A stretch of DNA of 64,000 nt from Rehmannia glutinosa (GCA_016081115.2 CM071924.1:93820616-93884615); one strand, 5' to 3'. Positions 47,054 through 58,359 are shown, numbered from the stretch's first letter. Numbers and translations: made by a program. The notes: generated by a model not told the origin, from the sequence alone.

Positions 47054-47054
47054 C

Positions 47055-47094
<40 letters not shown>

Positions 47095-47640
47095 AATTAA
47101 TCAGAATAGATTTTAAAAAGTAATAACAAAATATATATAATTGGACTTTATGATGCTTACTTGAATAGTATATTACACATTTATAGTATATCATATGTAG
47201 GTCGGGATAATCGAAAAACGTTCTATATATGGCAATAAATAAATAAAACAACAAATTTTTTTAAGGATAAATGAAACCCATCAAACGCATGCAATGAATA
47301 AAGAAATTGGCGAGCAGCGCATGAGTTTTTAATTCGCACATGATTCATCCTTAGGGTAATTGTAATATTTTTTGGATTTTCATATGCTATCATCTATTTT
47401 GCAACCGACACAACATTTTCATTTTTTCCGGTAATGAAAACCTTTATCCTAAACATTTGTTTAATTACAAGTAGAACCTTCATTATGTACATGCACGACG
47501 GAGCTTCTATTTCAAAATAGTGTTTCATTTTTTTATTGCTTCACATGCATAATTGGCACGTGTACTGGTGTTACCATATTAAAATTTTAGGATTGATTTA
47601 TACTTTAAAATTAATATGGTAACTTTAATACACGTGATCA
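47054..47640 (+). repeat. Segmental duplication, right copy, continuation
   Basis: It matches 25850-26230 and 26640-26820. It starts with a (TA)n run (about 47060-47090) longer than in the left copy. Landmarks: TATGTAGGTCGG, AAACGCATG, AAAGAAATTGG, GTAGAACCTTC. Confidence 0.8.
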
Positions 47641-47644
47641 CAAG

Positions 47645-48409
47645 TAGTGACGAAGCCGGGAACTGGGGTAGGGCGCCAACTAATATTAATATAAAAAGAG
47701 TCCATTCGAATTTGGCCACTTCTCCATAGTAAAAATAGTTTTAACCATGTTTTCTTAGCCATTTTTGAGTTCAAATTTCCACTTTGTCGTTTTCTTTCTA
47801 GGGACCGGTCCATAACCCGATACCCAAAAATGTACTACATCAATTTTTATGAAATATAATTAAGTACTTCATCAGATAATACAAGAAGGATATGACCGTG
47901 TCAAAATGGGTAAAAAAATATGTTTCAAAAAATATGACTATTGTTCATTTTTACGAAACATAAGTGGACAATTTGTCCATTACCACATGTGAAAAATTAA
48001 AAACAATACATCAAATTTAAAATAAGTAGAATTTTTATTAAGTCATTGTATTTATTCAATCACATCTTAATATTAAAAAATAAATAACAAAATACAATTA
48101 CATCAATATACAAAAAGGGACAAATAGGGACACAAGATAATAATGAAAAAATACAATTTAGGTTTATAGCAGGACTTAAAAAAAGTACCAAAATTTTGAA
48201 AAATGGGCAAAATGACCAAGACGCATATTCAAAATTCACAAATGAAAGTAAGAAAGAAGAATACAAGAAAATTGAAGACTTTTTTTTTTCCTATTTTTCT
48301 ATTTTTTATATTTTAATATTAAAAGTGAAAGGACCAAAATACTCCTACTTTTTATCAAAATTTGAGGGGGGTCCAATGCCCCCCTTGGCTCATTAGTACC
48401 TTCGTACAT
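47645..48409. mobile_element. Mutator-like element, 765 bp, 9-bp TSD GATCACAAG
   Basis: A perfect 9-bp direct repeat, GATCACAAG, lies at 47636-47644 and 48410-48418. The ends (TAGTGACGAAGCCGGG and, on the complement, GTACGAAGGTACTAATGAGCC) share only short pieces. C/G-rich ends and an AT-rich core with no coding. Confidence 0.7.
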
Positions 48410-48971
48410 GATCACAAGCATCCGTGTAATGGAATAACAAATTAAACACCATTTTAAAACAGAAGATCTCATCCGTATCCCCGTACATGGAGGCATACAA
48501 TTCATAAATGTTTATTGGAGACGGCAATTAGCTAGTGAGGGTGAATTTATCACAATTCGGGAATATTCCATTAAAATTTGTAAGAATCTTAAAACTTAAA
48601 TTTGGACCTAACAGTTTAATTACTTTTATTAAAGTCGTTTTAAACATTAAACATTAAACATAAAATAAAAAATATATTTGGTATATACTCTCCTAAAATT
48701 ATTAGAACATATCATACATATATATGTGATCTCGTAAGGGACCCTCTTACTGTAAGCCAGTGTGGATTGATCCTATTCATTCACTCTATTTGATCAATGG
48801 TCCAGATGCCTATTAAAATTGCCTCATTTATCAATTAATTAAAAGACAAACAGGGCAAAACAGTAAATAACAAAATCCTATAACCACTTTTCCATTAATA
48901 ATGCCCTACAATCATGGATGTGATGAAGATCATCTTTCCATAACTGAAAACACAATCACACCAAAAATCGA

Positions 48972-48973
<2 letters not shown>

Positions 48974-49056
<83 letters not shown>
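48974..49056. repeat. (CT)n microsatellite
   Basis: About 80 bp of uninterrupted CT. It makes artefactual Ser-Leu and Arg-Glu open frames on both strands. Confidence 0.95.
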
Positions 49057-49058
<2 letters not shown>

Positions 49059-49110
49059 CAAGCAAAAACAAAACTCAAAATCAGACGAGCAAAAAATTGT
49101 GAAATACACC

Positions 49111-49257
49111 ATGGAAGATCAATATACTAATCAACATCAAGGTGACATATCGATAAACACCATGGGGGAACATAATGCACACCAGCAACCGGAGCACACA
49201 TCGATGGAAATAATAGAAGAAGCCTACGAATATGGAGAAGAGAGAATTGGTTCATGA
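49111..49257 (+). other. Small open frame inside the DNA element
   Basis: From ATG at 49111: MEDQYTNQHQGDISINTMGE..., 48 codons to TGA at 49255. Acidic and Asn/Gln/Glu-rich, following a (CT)n leader as in a plant 5'UTR. No family recognised. It could be the N-terminal remnant of a transposase (FAR1-like N-termini are similarly acidic) or captured host sequence. Not claimed as a gene. Confidence 0.2.
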
Positions 49258-49264
49258 ATTTAAT

Positions 49265-49680
49265 TTCAAAAAAATGATGCAAAAATAGTGTATATGTGTT
49301 GTATAACTAAACTAAAAAGATGCATACATTGAATTATTTCAAAAGTGACAGTCAAAGTTCGATGTTTTAAAATATTACATAATTATTGTGTATGTGATGT
49401 ATAATTAGATGAAAACGATGCATAAATAGTTTAGGTTGAACCTTGAGTCATTGTAAAAGTGACAATCAAAGATTGTTGTTTTAAAATAGTGCATAATTAT
49501 TGTGTATGTGATGTATAATTAGACTAAAACGATGCATAAATAGTTTAAATTGAACATTATTGAGTCATTTCAAAAGTGACAGTCAAATATTGTGGTTTTT
49601 AAAAAGTGCATAATTATTGTATATGTGATGTATAATTAGACGAAATCGATGCATAAATTGATTATGTTGAAGCCGTATCA
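49265..49680. repeat. Tandem repeat, ~115-bp period, ~4 copies
   Basis: Units contain GCATAATTATTGTGTATGTGATGTATAATTAGACNAAA...GATGCATAAATAG and GAGTCATTKCAAAAGTGACAGTCAAA. Clear starts are near 49378, 49490 and 49609, with a diverged first unit near 49270. Confidence 0.85.
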
Positions 49681-50024
49681 CGATTTTGCGGAAAAAAAGG
49701 AGGAAAACTGAAAGATGAAAACTCTTGCCAGACGAGAACAATAGGGGGAAGAAAGAAGTGAAATGTTTCAAAATGGAGGAAAGAGTTGAAAGTGGTAATC
49801 AAATCAGTAATCATATCCTTTGAAAATTGATAGACACAATCAGTTACCAAAAAAAACTTAAAATGTGTTTCATCTAAAAGACAAACTTGCCCTTTATGGG
49901 CAAAATTTTTTTAAAAAAAAGGCAAAAAAAAATAATTTTTGATCCATTGGATTTGATAAATTAACATAGGATTAGTCCACACTGTCTTACAGTAAGCCCC
50001 TTGCCAAATTTGATCTTATACGAT

Positions 50025-50026
<2 letters not shown>

Positions 50027-50103
<77 letters not shown>
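50027..50103. repeat. (ATA)n microsatellite
   Basis: About 77 bp of uninterrupted TAA/ATA trinucleotide. Confidence 0.95.
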
Positions 50104-50105
<2 letters not shown>

Positions 50106-50345
50106 CAGAATCGGTTCAAAAGGAGTGGATTTAATTGCAAAAAACCTTAAGGTTTTACAAAAAAACTCCAGCTATTTTTTAAAATTACAAATATCCCATT
50201 TATATTTTATTTGTATTTTACAAATTTGAGACAATACAAACCTCAAGAAATGTTCGCAATACTTAATTAAAGAGATATTTATAATTCGAAAGATAATTGA
50301 ACTTTGTTTTTTTTTTTTTTTTTGTAATTAGGCGATACTTAAGGG

Positions 50346-50541
50346 CAGTGGCAGACGCAGAACTCGAGATTTAGGGGGCGAAACCTATTTTAAAGACCTA
50401 TAGAATAAAATTATTCTCAATATTTTAGGGATAAATGTAATTTTTCATTAGTATATATAGACATATAATTTTAGAATAAATAACAAGTAAGTAAGAAAAA
50501 TAAATTTTGAAATTTCACTTGTCCTTTTAGTTCCGCCATTG
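50346..50541. mobile_element. hAT-like MITE just upstream of D27 copy C
   Basis: The left end CAGTGGCAGACGCAG and the complement of the right end CAATGGCGGAACTA resemble the 16715 element. The flanks CTTAAGGG and CTCGAGGG match at 6 of 8. The corresponding place upstream of copy B (about 28210) lacks it. It lies about 120 bp before the exon 1 start, in the promoter/5'UTR. Confidence 0.7.
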
Positions 50542-50904
50542 CTCGAGGGTAGGTTTTTTGTAATTATCCCTTCCACATATTCTATAAATTAACATGCATG
50601 TTTTCTCTTTTCTTATTCACTCATCTCTTTATCTCTCTCCACCGCACCACCACCTCTCCATCATGGATGCAATGCTCATCTTTGCCGTGCAAGAGCCTTT
50701 TCCGCCACGAATCAACCAGAAGAGTTACCATGCTAAATCCTAGACGCTCTCCTTTTATTCTCTCAGTTCTCTCAAGCAATAATATAATAGAAACATCACC
50801 GTCTCACGAATCCAAAACCGTCTACAACGACAACTGGCTTGAGACTATTGTCATTAACTATTTCTCCGACACCTTTCAAGCTATATCGGGTTCTTTCTTA
50901 ATTA

Positions 50905-50905
<1 letters not shown>

Positions 50906-50979
<74 letters not shown>
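50906..50979. repeat. (AC)n(TA)n compound microsatellite
   Basis: About 45 bp of AC followed by 29 bp of TA, in intron 1 of D27 copy C. Confidence 0.95.
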
Positions 50980-50982
<3 letters not shown>

Positions 50983-51067
50983 TGTGCATATTAAAATATT
51001 TAGTAAATAATATGATACAAAATATTGTCAACATTATATTTTACGTTATATACAGAAATAATAATTC

Positions 51068-51265
51068 TTTTTAGGCAAAAACTTATGTGAGATCGTGAGA
51101 CAGTGATGCTTTTAGTTTAAAAAGTGATACATTTAGTGTAAAAGTGATACTTGTCTAAATATATTTAAATTATTATATTTAGACAAAGTATCACTTTTTA
51201 AACTAAAAGTATCACCGTCTTACGGTCTCACGATTTCACACCGTCTTACAGACCTGCTGTACGTT
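51068..51265. mobile_element. Hairpin MITE in intron 1 of D27 copy C
   Basis: GTGATGCTTTTAGTTTAAAAAGTGATAC (about 51103-51130) is mirrored by GTATCACTTTTTAAACTAAAAGTATCAC (about 51189-51216). The outer ends carry GTGAGATCGTGAGAC and GTCTCACGATTTCACACCGTC, relating it to the GTGAGACGGTCTCACGG family at 26228. Absent in copy B. Confidence 0.75.
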
Positions 51266-52971
51266 TTTTTTTAACTATTTTAGAGTCCGTTGGATTTTTG
51301 GTCAGTAGTTGTCCGTAAAAAAACAATATTGTTTTTGCCATTTTTTGAGTTCAATTTTTCACTTTGACCTTTTTTCATTTCTCGGGACTTTGTACATTTC
51401 TCGTTACCGAGACTTGTTTCTCCGTGCCAAGAATTATATCTCAGTACCAAGAAATGTACCGCATTGATTTTTTTGAAAAATGACCAATTAGTACCTCACC
51501 AAAGAATATATTTATGGTAATGACTGTCAGTTTTTAGTCCTAATGACTAAAAAATATATTTTTGAAAACAATGCTATTTTTCATTTTCAAAAAAACTAAA
51601 TGGTCAATTTTGCATATTTTGTAAGGTTTATGCTTTCACACAAAATATAAACACGACTTTTTGTATGTATGTTTTGATGATTTATAGAGTTGAAAAGCAA
51701 CAAGAGTGGGTACGATGGCCTGGTGGAGACAATGCAAATGATGTATAGTCAATTCAGTCCAAGCCAACAAAGACAACTTCATCTTGAAACTGTTTTTAAA
51801 GCCGTTCCTAACGAATTACGTGACTTGGCAAGTTTCTCCTTAATTAATTACCATCTTAATTTTTCAGGTTTTCAAATTTTCTCATAACTCTTAGTACTAT
51901 TACAAGGCTTTCCTGAACTGAATGTTATTGCTTAAGATTGAAAACAGTTTAATATAATTAACACATGCTTTAATGGGTTTTTATGTCTTAATTGCAATTT
52001 TGTTTTGGTAACTCTTAGGGTTGACAATCTTAGTCTGAAATTTCTTGATATGACAATTTCAGTACTTCAATTTTAGTTATGTAACTTAATTTAATGGTCA
52101 TATATATTTTGAGTATTTTGACTAAAGGACAAGAGTGTTGTGGGAACAAATAAAATATTAGGATCTTTTTGGACCAAAATTGCACAGATTCAAAATTCTA
52201 CGGGATCATAATTGCTACCTAAAATATTTGCAGTACCAAAATTCCTAGCCCCTAGCTATAGTTTTTTTTTTTTTTTGAGTTAGCCCCTAGCTATAGTTAC
52301 ACAATTGATATCATGTATTTCATCTAGTATTTCATTTACGAGACAAAGTTTACAATTAATCTACTTTTTATCCTTACTTTTGCTTAATTGATTATTTTAT
52401 AACTATTTGATTTAACTAATTATATTCGTAAACTGAAAATCATTGGCAATTAAAAAAAATTAATTAGCATATGGATTTCTTTGTTATCAGAATAGGGTAA
52501 TGTTTCCACCATCAAAATTTTCAAGAGAATTTATGGCCGCTTTCATAACACATACCATGACTTGGTTGGTCGGGCCCATGGAGGTATGTTAATTTGAGAA
52601 TCCTTCTAATTAAGTAATAATTAATCATCGAAATGAAATATTATAGGTAAATTATTGTTGTTGTGAAAGTAATATTATATATTAATTTGCTTATCTTCCT
52701 TCTTGTAAGGTGAAAGAGTCAGAGTTCGAAGGAAAACTTGAGAAAAATGTCGTGCATATAAAAAATGCGGTATATCTTTTGCATTATCTATTTCAACCAA
52801 CTTTTCTATGAGAATATATATGATATTGTTTGCAAATACTTTTGCTCTTAGAAAACGTGATTTATGGTAGCAAAAGTGAAAATAGTTGAAAATTAGAAAA
52901 GAATGTGTGTTTGTAACATAGAACCTAAAATTTAAACGAGTTAAAAGAAATCTAGTGTTTGGTGAATAACC

Positions 52972-53525
52972 AAAAAAACACCATAGTATTATTTGTGTAA
53001 TTTTATTAAATTGGAGCTCATTTTTTAGTATTTTAGCTTGTTGTGATGACATGAATTTTTAATTCTAAGTTGTATTTTATTTGGTCGTTTAAACAATTAC
53101 TTAGTTAATTGTGCTAATTTTACAACAATCTAAACTTTAATTTTGATTGTTATTTAGTTTTTAGATTATAATAATCCGTATAGATAAAAAAATTTATCTT
53201 CCATTTTTCAGAGTACTTTACCATTTTAGATTATATGTATAGATTGTTTACAATGTATAGATAGAAACTTTAATTTACGGAAAAAAATATTGTTAGATAG
53301 AATCCCTGATTTTTGTATTATTTACTATATTTTAGATTATATATATAAAATATATAAAATATGAAAATATATATAACATAGGTTGCCAGATGAATAAATG
53401 TGAAGTCTGCCATGTCTAATTGAGGTAATGAGAAGTTGACACATGTCTGAAAATAATGATGTGATGACATGTATCGTATTTATTTTTTCATTTAGTGTAT
53501 ATGGTTAATTAAGTTGTACATAAAA
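52972..53525. other. Insert in intron 4 of D27 copy C
   Basis: Relative to copy B the intron has about 550 extra AT-rich bases between GTGAATA and a GTAYATAAAAGTATTTT landmark. The ends are not clearly inverted, so no element type is assigned. Confidence 0.5.
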
Positions 53526-54212
53526 GTATTTTCTTTGTGTAAAAGTCAAACCAAAAGCACTAAAACACACATACCCATGTTTTTCGATTCTAATTAGATT
53601 ATGCAGGATTAGCGAAGCAAAGATTAATATTTTTAATTTAGCCACACAATATAATCATCTTAAAGTGTTTGCAAACACTCACCCAGATTGAGTAGTAATT
53701 AATCTTTGCTGCCATAAGCAAACGATTCTTACTAACTTTTTTTTCAATATATTGGGTTAATTTTGAAAACTACCCTCGTGGAGGTTTACTCTTAGTATAA
53801 TGACCTAGTTATCTTTCAAAATTATAAATACTTTCTTGACAATTGATTCTCTTTTATATATTGCATCCCTCAAGAGGGGGTATTGACTATTTGTTAGATA
53901 AAACGGTGTTTGTAATTTTGATATATAACCGATTTTTTTTTTGTAATTAGGCAAATTATGTAATCTTTTTCCCATTTTAATTTTTCCAGGTTTTTGGAGG
54001 CGACAAACTGTGTTGGAATTTGCACTAATCTATGCAAGATGCCATCTCAAATATTCGTCAAGGAATTTCTTTGAACGCCAATGAACATGGTCCCGATGGA
54101 AAAGCAATTTTAATCAAATAACCCAAATTAAACAATCATGTTTTACTAATTAGCTTTTATCTAAAGCTAATTTAATTCAATCATTTATTACATATATTTA
54201 TGTCATGGTTAG

Positions 54213-54990
54213 AAACTTCTCTGTGGATAGCATATCCGTATAGGATACCTATCGGATATGATACTTTATCCGATACTTTTGATACTCCATATATACATAT
54301 CTATACGTAGGCATAAAGTGTCTAATTGACAAAAAAAAATGGTCTAGACATCACAATATGAAATAAACAACCCCACATTTATATCAATTCTTATAAATCT
54401 TTATATAGAAAGTGATAGTATATATCTATTGCTGATATTTTTAACTTGTATTTTGTGTGTCTATATGAGTTGTTACACTCATATTTGAGTATTTATGAAA
54501 TTTTAGTTTTTATATGCTTGGGAATATTGATTTTTTTATACATCTATATTTTCAATAACATAAAAATATGTTAGTTTATATGTATATATTATACTGTACC
54601 GTATCCTTAAAAGTTATAATAGGAAAGTTAATTTTCTTTGTGTATGAATGAAAATTTAATTTAATATTTCATCTTATACTCCTATCAACTATGTGAATGT
54701 CATGTATAAAAATGATATCATCATTTATACGTGACATATATTAATACCAGTAAAATAGAAGATAAACACTAAAATGAAATCTTAATAGGAAAATTTGGGA
54801 ATATAATAGAACTAATCTAAGGTTGTCCCCTTTGATTAATATATAGTACTATTCTAGCCTATGAAGCACTGATATGGGTACGAGACACGAATACTATACG
54901 ATATGGGTATAAAGTACGTCATGTTTTGAAATATAAGGATACAAGTATGGTATAATATATACATATAAACTAACATATATTTATATTATG
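54213..54990. other. Insert in intron 5 of D27 copy C
   Basis: Extra sequence relative to copy B, beginning near ATAGCATATCCGTATAGGATACC and ending near ATACGATATGGGTATAAAGTACG...GGATACAAGTATGG. The GATAC / GTATC-rich ends are loosely inverted, as in a MITE. No coding. Confidence 0.45.
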
Positions 54991-55449
54991 GAAAATGAGT
55001 GAACCACATTGAATGACACAATTTCTATTATGAAAATTGTGCAAATTAAGTTACATTTTAATTTTGTGATTTTGATGACATGAGTGTGAATATATATTTG
55101 GCGAGAGCCTCCACCGTAATCCTCGATCCACCTTTCACCCACCATGCTATAAATTATGTAAGAGTTTTTTTTTTCGTTTTTTTTTTAATTTTTTTATCGC
55201 CATATATACCTGATTAAATACGTGCAGGGCCATAGAATAATGTTGATACAATTACTCATTCTTTGCATATTTTTTTGCAGGCAAGTCCACTAAAAAGCAC
55301 CAGAGGGTCTGCATTGACAGTTAAGAGTACCAAACAAGTTCATATGACGATATCATGAAAAATCGATCTGGGAAAATAATTAGATGATACAAAAATGTAA
55401 AAAATAAATTAAATAAAGGTAATAAAAAATTGGCAAGATAGCTCAAAGT

Positions 55450-55662
55450 CCATTGTGCTACAATACAGTGGATGGACTTTAGCAACATTACAATAGAGTG
55501 GTTGAACTTTATTAAAATTATTACACCAAATACATATGGGTGTTCGGTATTCACAAGTGCAGTGGTTGTAAACTTTGTTATAAATATATTCCAATGAAAT
55601 GAAGAAGAATAGAAGATACACGACTTTTAGGCAAAATTAGTTCTAATCTCTTTTGCAAATTT

Positions 55663-55728
<66 letters not shown>

Positions 55729-55790
55729 CAATTTCACTATTTGCACAATTATAAATACAGGATTTTGAGATTATTTATAACACGTTATCA
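55450..55790 (+). mobile_element. Copia LTR with TATCAGCACGAG primer site
   Basis: TTATAAATAT near 55580 is a TATA-like box. The end AACACGTTATCAGCACGAGTCTCTCGC is the LTR/PBS junction phrase common in a large group of plant copia elements. A (CT)n(TA)n microsatellite (about 55662-55723) lies inside. The LTR start is not sharply defined; it follows the duplicated 3' flank of D27 copy C. Confidence 0.7.
55662..55723. repeat. (CT)n(TA)n compound microsatellite
   Basis: About 26 bp of CT followed by about 36 bp of TA within the copia LTR. Confidence 0.92.
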
Positions 55791-55964
55791 GCACGAGTCT
55801 CTCGCCAATTTTTCAATACTTTTGGTAAGTACGAAAGTTTTATTCATTTCTTAATTTGAAATATCCTTATTGCTAACCTCGCAAAACTTGATTTTGTTGC
55901 TCTTGATAATATTGCTTGAAAACAATTATATGTCATGAGCTTTAAATGTTGAAATCCATCTAAA

Positions 55965-56105
55965 TTCTAAAGGTTTGGGTGATACTATTAAAGAAGGAAA
56001 AAGTGCATCTTCACAAGACAAAGTTAAGGCTATGATTTTTCTTTGTCACCATCTGGATGAAAATTTAAAAATTGAATACTTCACAGTAAATGATCCATAC
56101 CTTTT
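55965..56105 (+). pseudogene. Copia gag N-terminal fragment
   Basis: Readable residues: LGDTIKEGKSASSQDKVKAM, IFLCHHLDENLKIEYFTVND, the UBN2/gag motif region of copia (the AKAMIFLRHHLDExLKxEYLTVKDP type). It is cut after about 45 codons. Confidence 0.8.
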
Positions 56106-56109
56106 GAAA

Positions 56110-56290
56110 TTGTCCAGAACAATTTTTTCGTAGATGTGTACCCGACAATGAGATAGGTAGCATTGTCAAATTTTGTCATTTTGAAGCATGTGGCGGTCAC
56201 TTTTCAGTAAAGAAAACCAGTGCAAAGATCTTGCAGTGTAGATTTTATTGGACAAATCTTTCCAAAGATTCTTACAAGGTAATAGCTATG
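56110..56290 (+). pseudogene. Gypsy integrase zinc-binding fragment
   Basis: Readable residues: RCVPDNEIGSIVKFCHFEAC, GGHFSVKKTSAKILQCRFYW and LSKDSYK, the H2C2 integrase N-terminal domain plus the ILQCGFYWPTLFKDA-like segment of Athila/gypsy elements. It is joined directly to the copia gag fragment. The integrase core is absent. Confidence 0.85.
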
Positions 56291-56309
56291 AATAATCATC
56301 GACTTACAC

Positions 56310-56765
56310 TTTTTGCAAAAGTTGTTAAAGTACTCCATTACATAATTTGTAATCAATATTCTCCATTGTTATGTTATCATGTAACTCGTGTTGTAAAGAA
56401 AAAATAAAGAAAAAAAAAGAAGAAAGAAAAAGAAATAAAAAAGAGAAAAAAATATAAGTTATTATCATTTTGTTTGCAATTCTAAACCAATTAAATTTCG
56501 AGACATAATTTGGTAAAAAAAATTGGCGTTACGAATTTCTAACTATCTATCTTATGCTCAATTTTGGTTTGAATGCTTGTCCTAAATCATATTGGCCATT
56601 TTATTTAGAGTTTTGACTTTTTGCCAACTCCAAGAGTGAACACGTCGCTAATTTAAATGACAAACATTAACCCATGAGGATATGGAGTTTAGACTTTTTC
56701 ATGATCAAGTTTGAAGTTTATGTATCTTGATTTCCGGAATGAAAAGGTAGTTTTGTGCACATAAT
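56310..56765 (+). repeat. Gypsy 3' region, left arm of inverted repeat
   Basis: It matches the complement of about 58360-58812: ACATAATTTGTRATSWRTATTCTYCATTG, TTATTATCATTTTGTTTGCAATTC, CGAGACATAATTTGGTA, TTATGCTCAATTTTGGTTTG, TTTAAATGACAAACAYTAACC. The arm follows the gypsy integrase piece, so it is probably that element's 3' untranslated region. Confidence 0.85.
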
Positions 56766-56779
56766 TTTAACTAAATAGA

Positions 56780-58127
56780 ACCAAGTATTTGTTGTGTCAA
56801 TAGATATACATAAATCAAGAAAACGCCACTAAACAAGAAGGGAATAATCTAAAGAATAAATAGATAATACAAAATAATAAAATTTAATGTGAATCTACAA
56901 TCATTCTTTTTCCTTCATCAAGAGTTTCACCACATTTCCTCAACAAAATAAATTTACAAAGACATGAAGAAAGTAAAGAAAACAAAAGATTGAAGAAAAA
57001 CTAAAAAAACAAATATTTTATAAAATACTAGAAAGCTTACTATAGTTAAGGAAAAACAACAAAGAAAAATTCTTTTGAACATCTAACTCTAACTTTATCC
57101 GCACAAACTTGTTCTTGGCTAATTCTAATGTCCTCTATTTATAGCCAACACAATATCAATTTGTAATTATTTTATTTTTTATTTTTATTACAAGAAAATC
57201 TGAATTTCAACACCAAATCTGCTACCTTCTTTGACTGACCATTTTGTCCAAGGTTTTAGCTGAATTTGCCAATTTTCTTCCACAAATAAATTGCCACATG
57301 TGTTATCTTTATTTTTCAATAGATTTTATTAAATCCAACCACCATGGACTAAGATATGCTTGAATAATTGAGATGTGGTTGGCCTGCGGGATTGATCACT
57401 GCAACAACTTGTGTGATTTTTCAAAATTCACCAACTCCGAATCTGACTTTGTGGGATTGAGAGTTTTCTGCAAATAGTCAAGATATTCTAGCGCTTCATC
57501 GGGCTCTTTATCACATGGTTAGCTTCATTTTCCAAGCTGGTTTCATTGAATTCGACCACCATGGACCAAGATATGGTTGAATAATTTAGTTGTGGTTGGC
57601 TGTGGGATTGATCACCAACTTGTGTGATTTTTCTAAATTCACCAACTCGAATCTCGACTTTGTGTTCTCAAGCAATATTGTAGCCCTATGAGTTATGAAT
57701 ACTCAGTTAAAATATCAGCTCCAATAGACTTGTGGTTTCCGAGTTATGCCCACCATACCAAACTTGGCCAAGTTTGGAAACTAAATGAGCAACCCTTCAA
57801 GCTTCAAGTTGTGATGAATTTTTGATCCAAGAAAATATCATTCCGGACTTTGATTTTGATTTCAATGTCTCTGAAAACTTGTAAATGAATGGATTGTGAA
57901 TCCATATCTTTAATAACCATCCCAAAATTATGTCGAAATTGAAAGTTATGCGCGTGATCTGAACCTGCACTAAAAATACTTCCTAATACATTTTTATGTT
58001 GATTTCTTATTTTATTCCTAACATATATTAATACTATAAGTTTATATTAGTAATACTATTAACAAGGTAAAATAAAAATATAAACAAAAATAATCATATA
58101 TTTTAACGTTCATCACATCCCCCAACT
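56780..58127 (-). mobile_element. Gypsy LTR and polypurine tract (minus orientation)
   Basis: The minus-strand TAGGGACTAGTAATAAGTCAGTTGGGGGATG (about 58116-58147) looks like a polypurine tract, followed by TGATGAACG as the LTR start. The minus strand also has CTATAAATAGAGG at about 57132-57144 as a TATA box. The stretch has a ~120-bp direct duplication (about 57330-57452 and 57546-57663). The far LTR end is near 56780. Confidence 0.6.
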
Positions 58128-58359
58128 GACTTATTACTAGTCCCTAGTAATAAAAGCATACAAAATACAAAAGAAATTTGATGAATATGACATGTTGATC
58201 ATTATTTTTAAAGAAACTTGTGAAATAGTCTAACAATCAAAAAGCTTTTTGTCAGTCGTCATAGATGCTATCAAGAATAAATATAATAACCTTTTTATAT
58301 AATTTTTTTAGAGAAGAAATATCATGTATAGATGCACAAAACCACCTTTGCATTCCGAA

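Larger units (their letters stand above)
48725..50010. mobile_element. Non-autonomous DNA element with CTTACTGTAAG TIRs
   Basis: The left arm CTCTTACTGTAAGCCAGTGTGGATTGATCCTA and the complement of the right arm GGGGCTTACTGTAAGACAGTGTGGACTAATCCTA are long imperfect TIRs with continued similarity inward (TTTGATCAATGG versus CAAATCCAATGGATC). Interior: a (CT)n run, a short open frame and a ~115-bp tandem array. TSD uncertain. Confidence 0.7.
50663..55324 (+). pseudogene. D27-like beta-carotene isomerase pseudogene, copy C
   Basis: Seven exons match copy B: 50663-50889, 51688-51827 (KSNKSGYDGLVETMQMMY), 52491-52583 (FPPSKFSREFMAAF), 52710-52769, 53990-~54095 (EATNCVGICTNLCKMPSQIF), ~55069-55157 and 55281-55324 (KSTKKHQRVCIDS then TAA). 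Intron 2 again uses a GC donor. Lesions: an extra base about 12 codons after the ATG, two single-base losses at the end of exon 4, a GGA to TGA stop at 54072-54074, loss of the exon 5 donor (GATGG where copy B has GTAAGC), loss of the exon 6 acceptor AG, and a stop in exon 6. It keeps the Cys residues of exon 5 that copy B lost. Clearly dead as read. Intron 5 is short and preserves the empty LINE site. Confidence 0.92.

Noticed and set aside
48901..49112. Frames with Ser-Leu or Arg-Glu runs
   Set aside because: Artefact of the (CT)n microsatellite.
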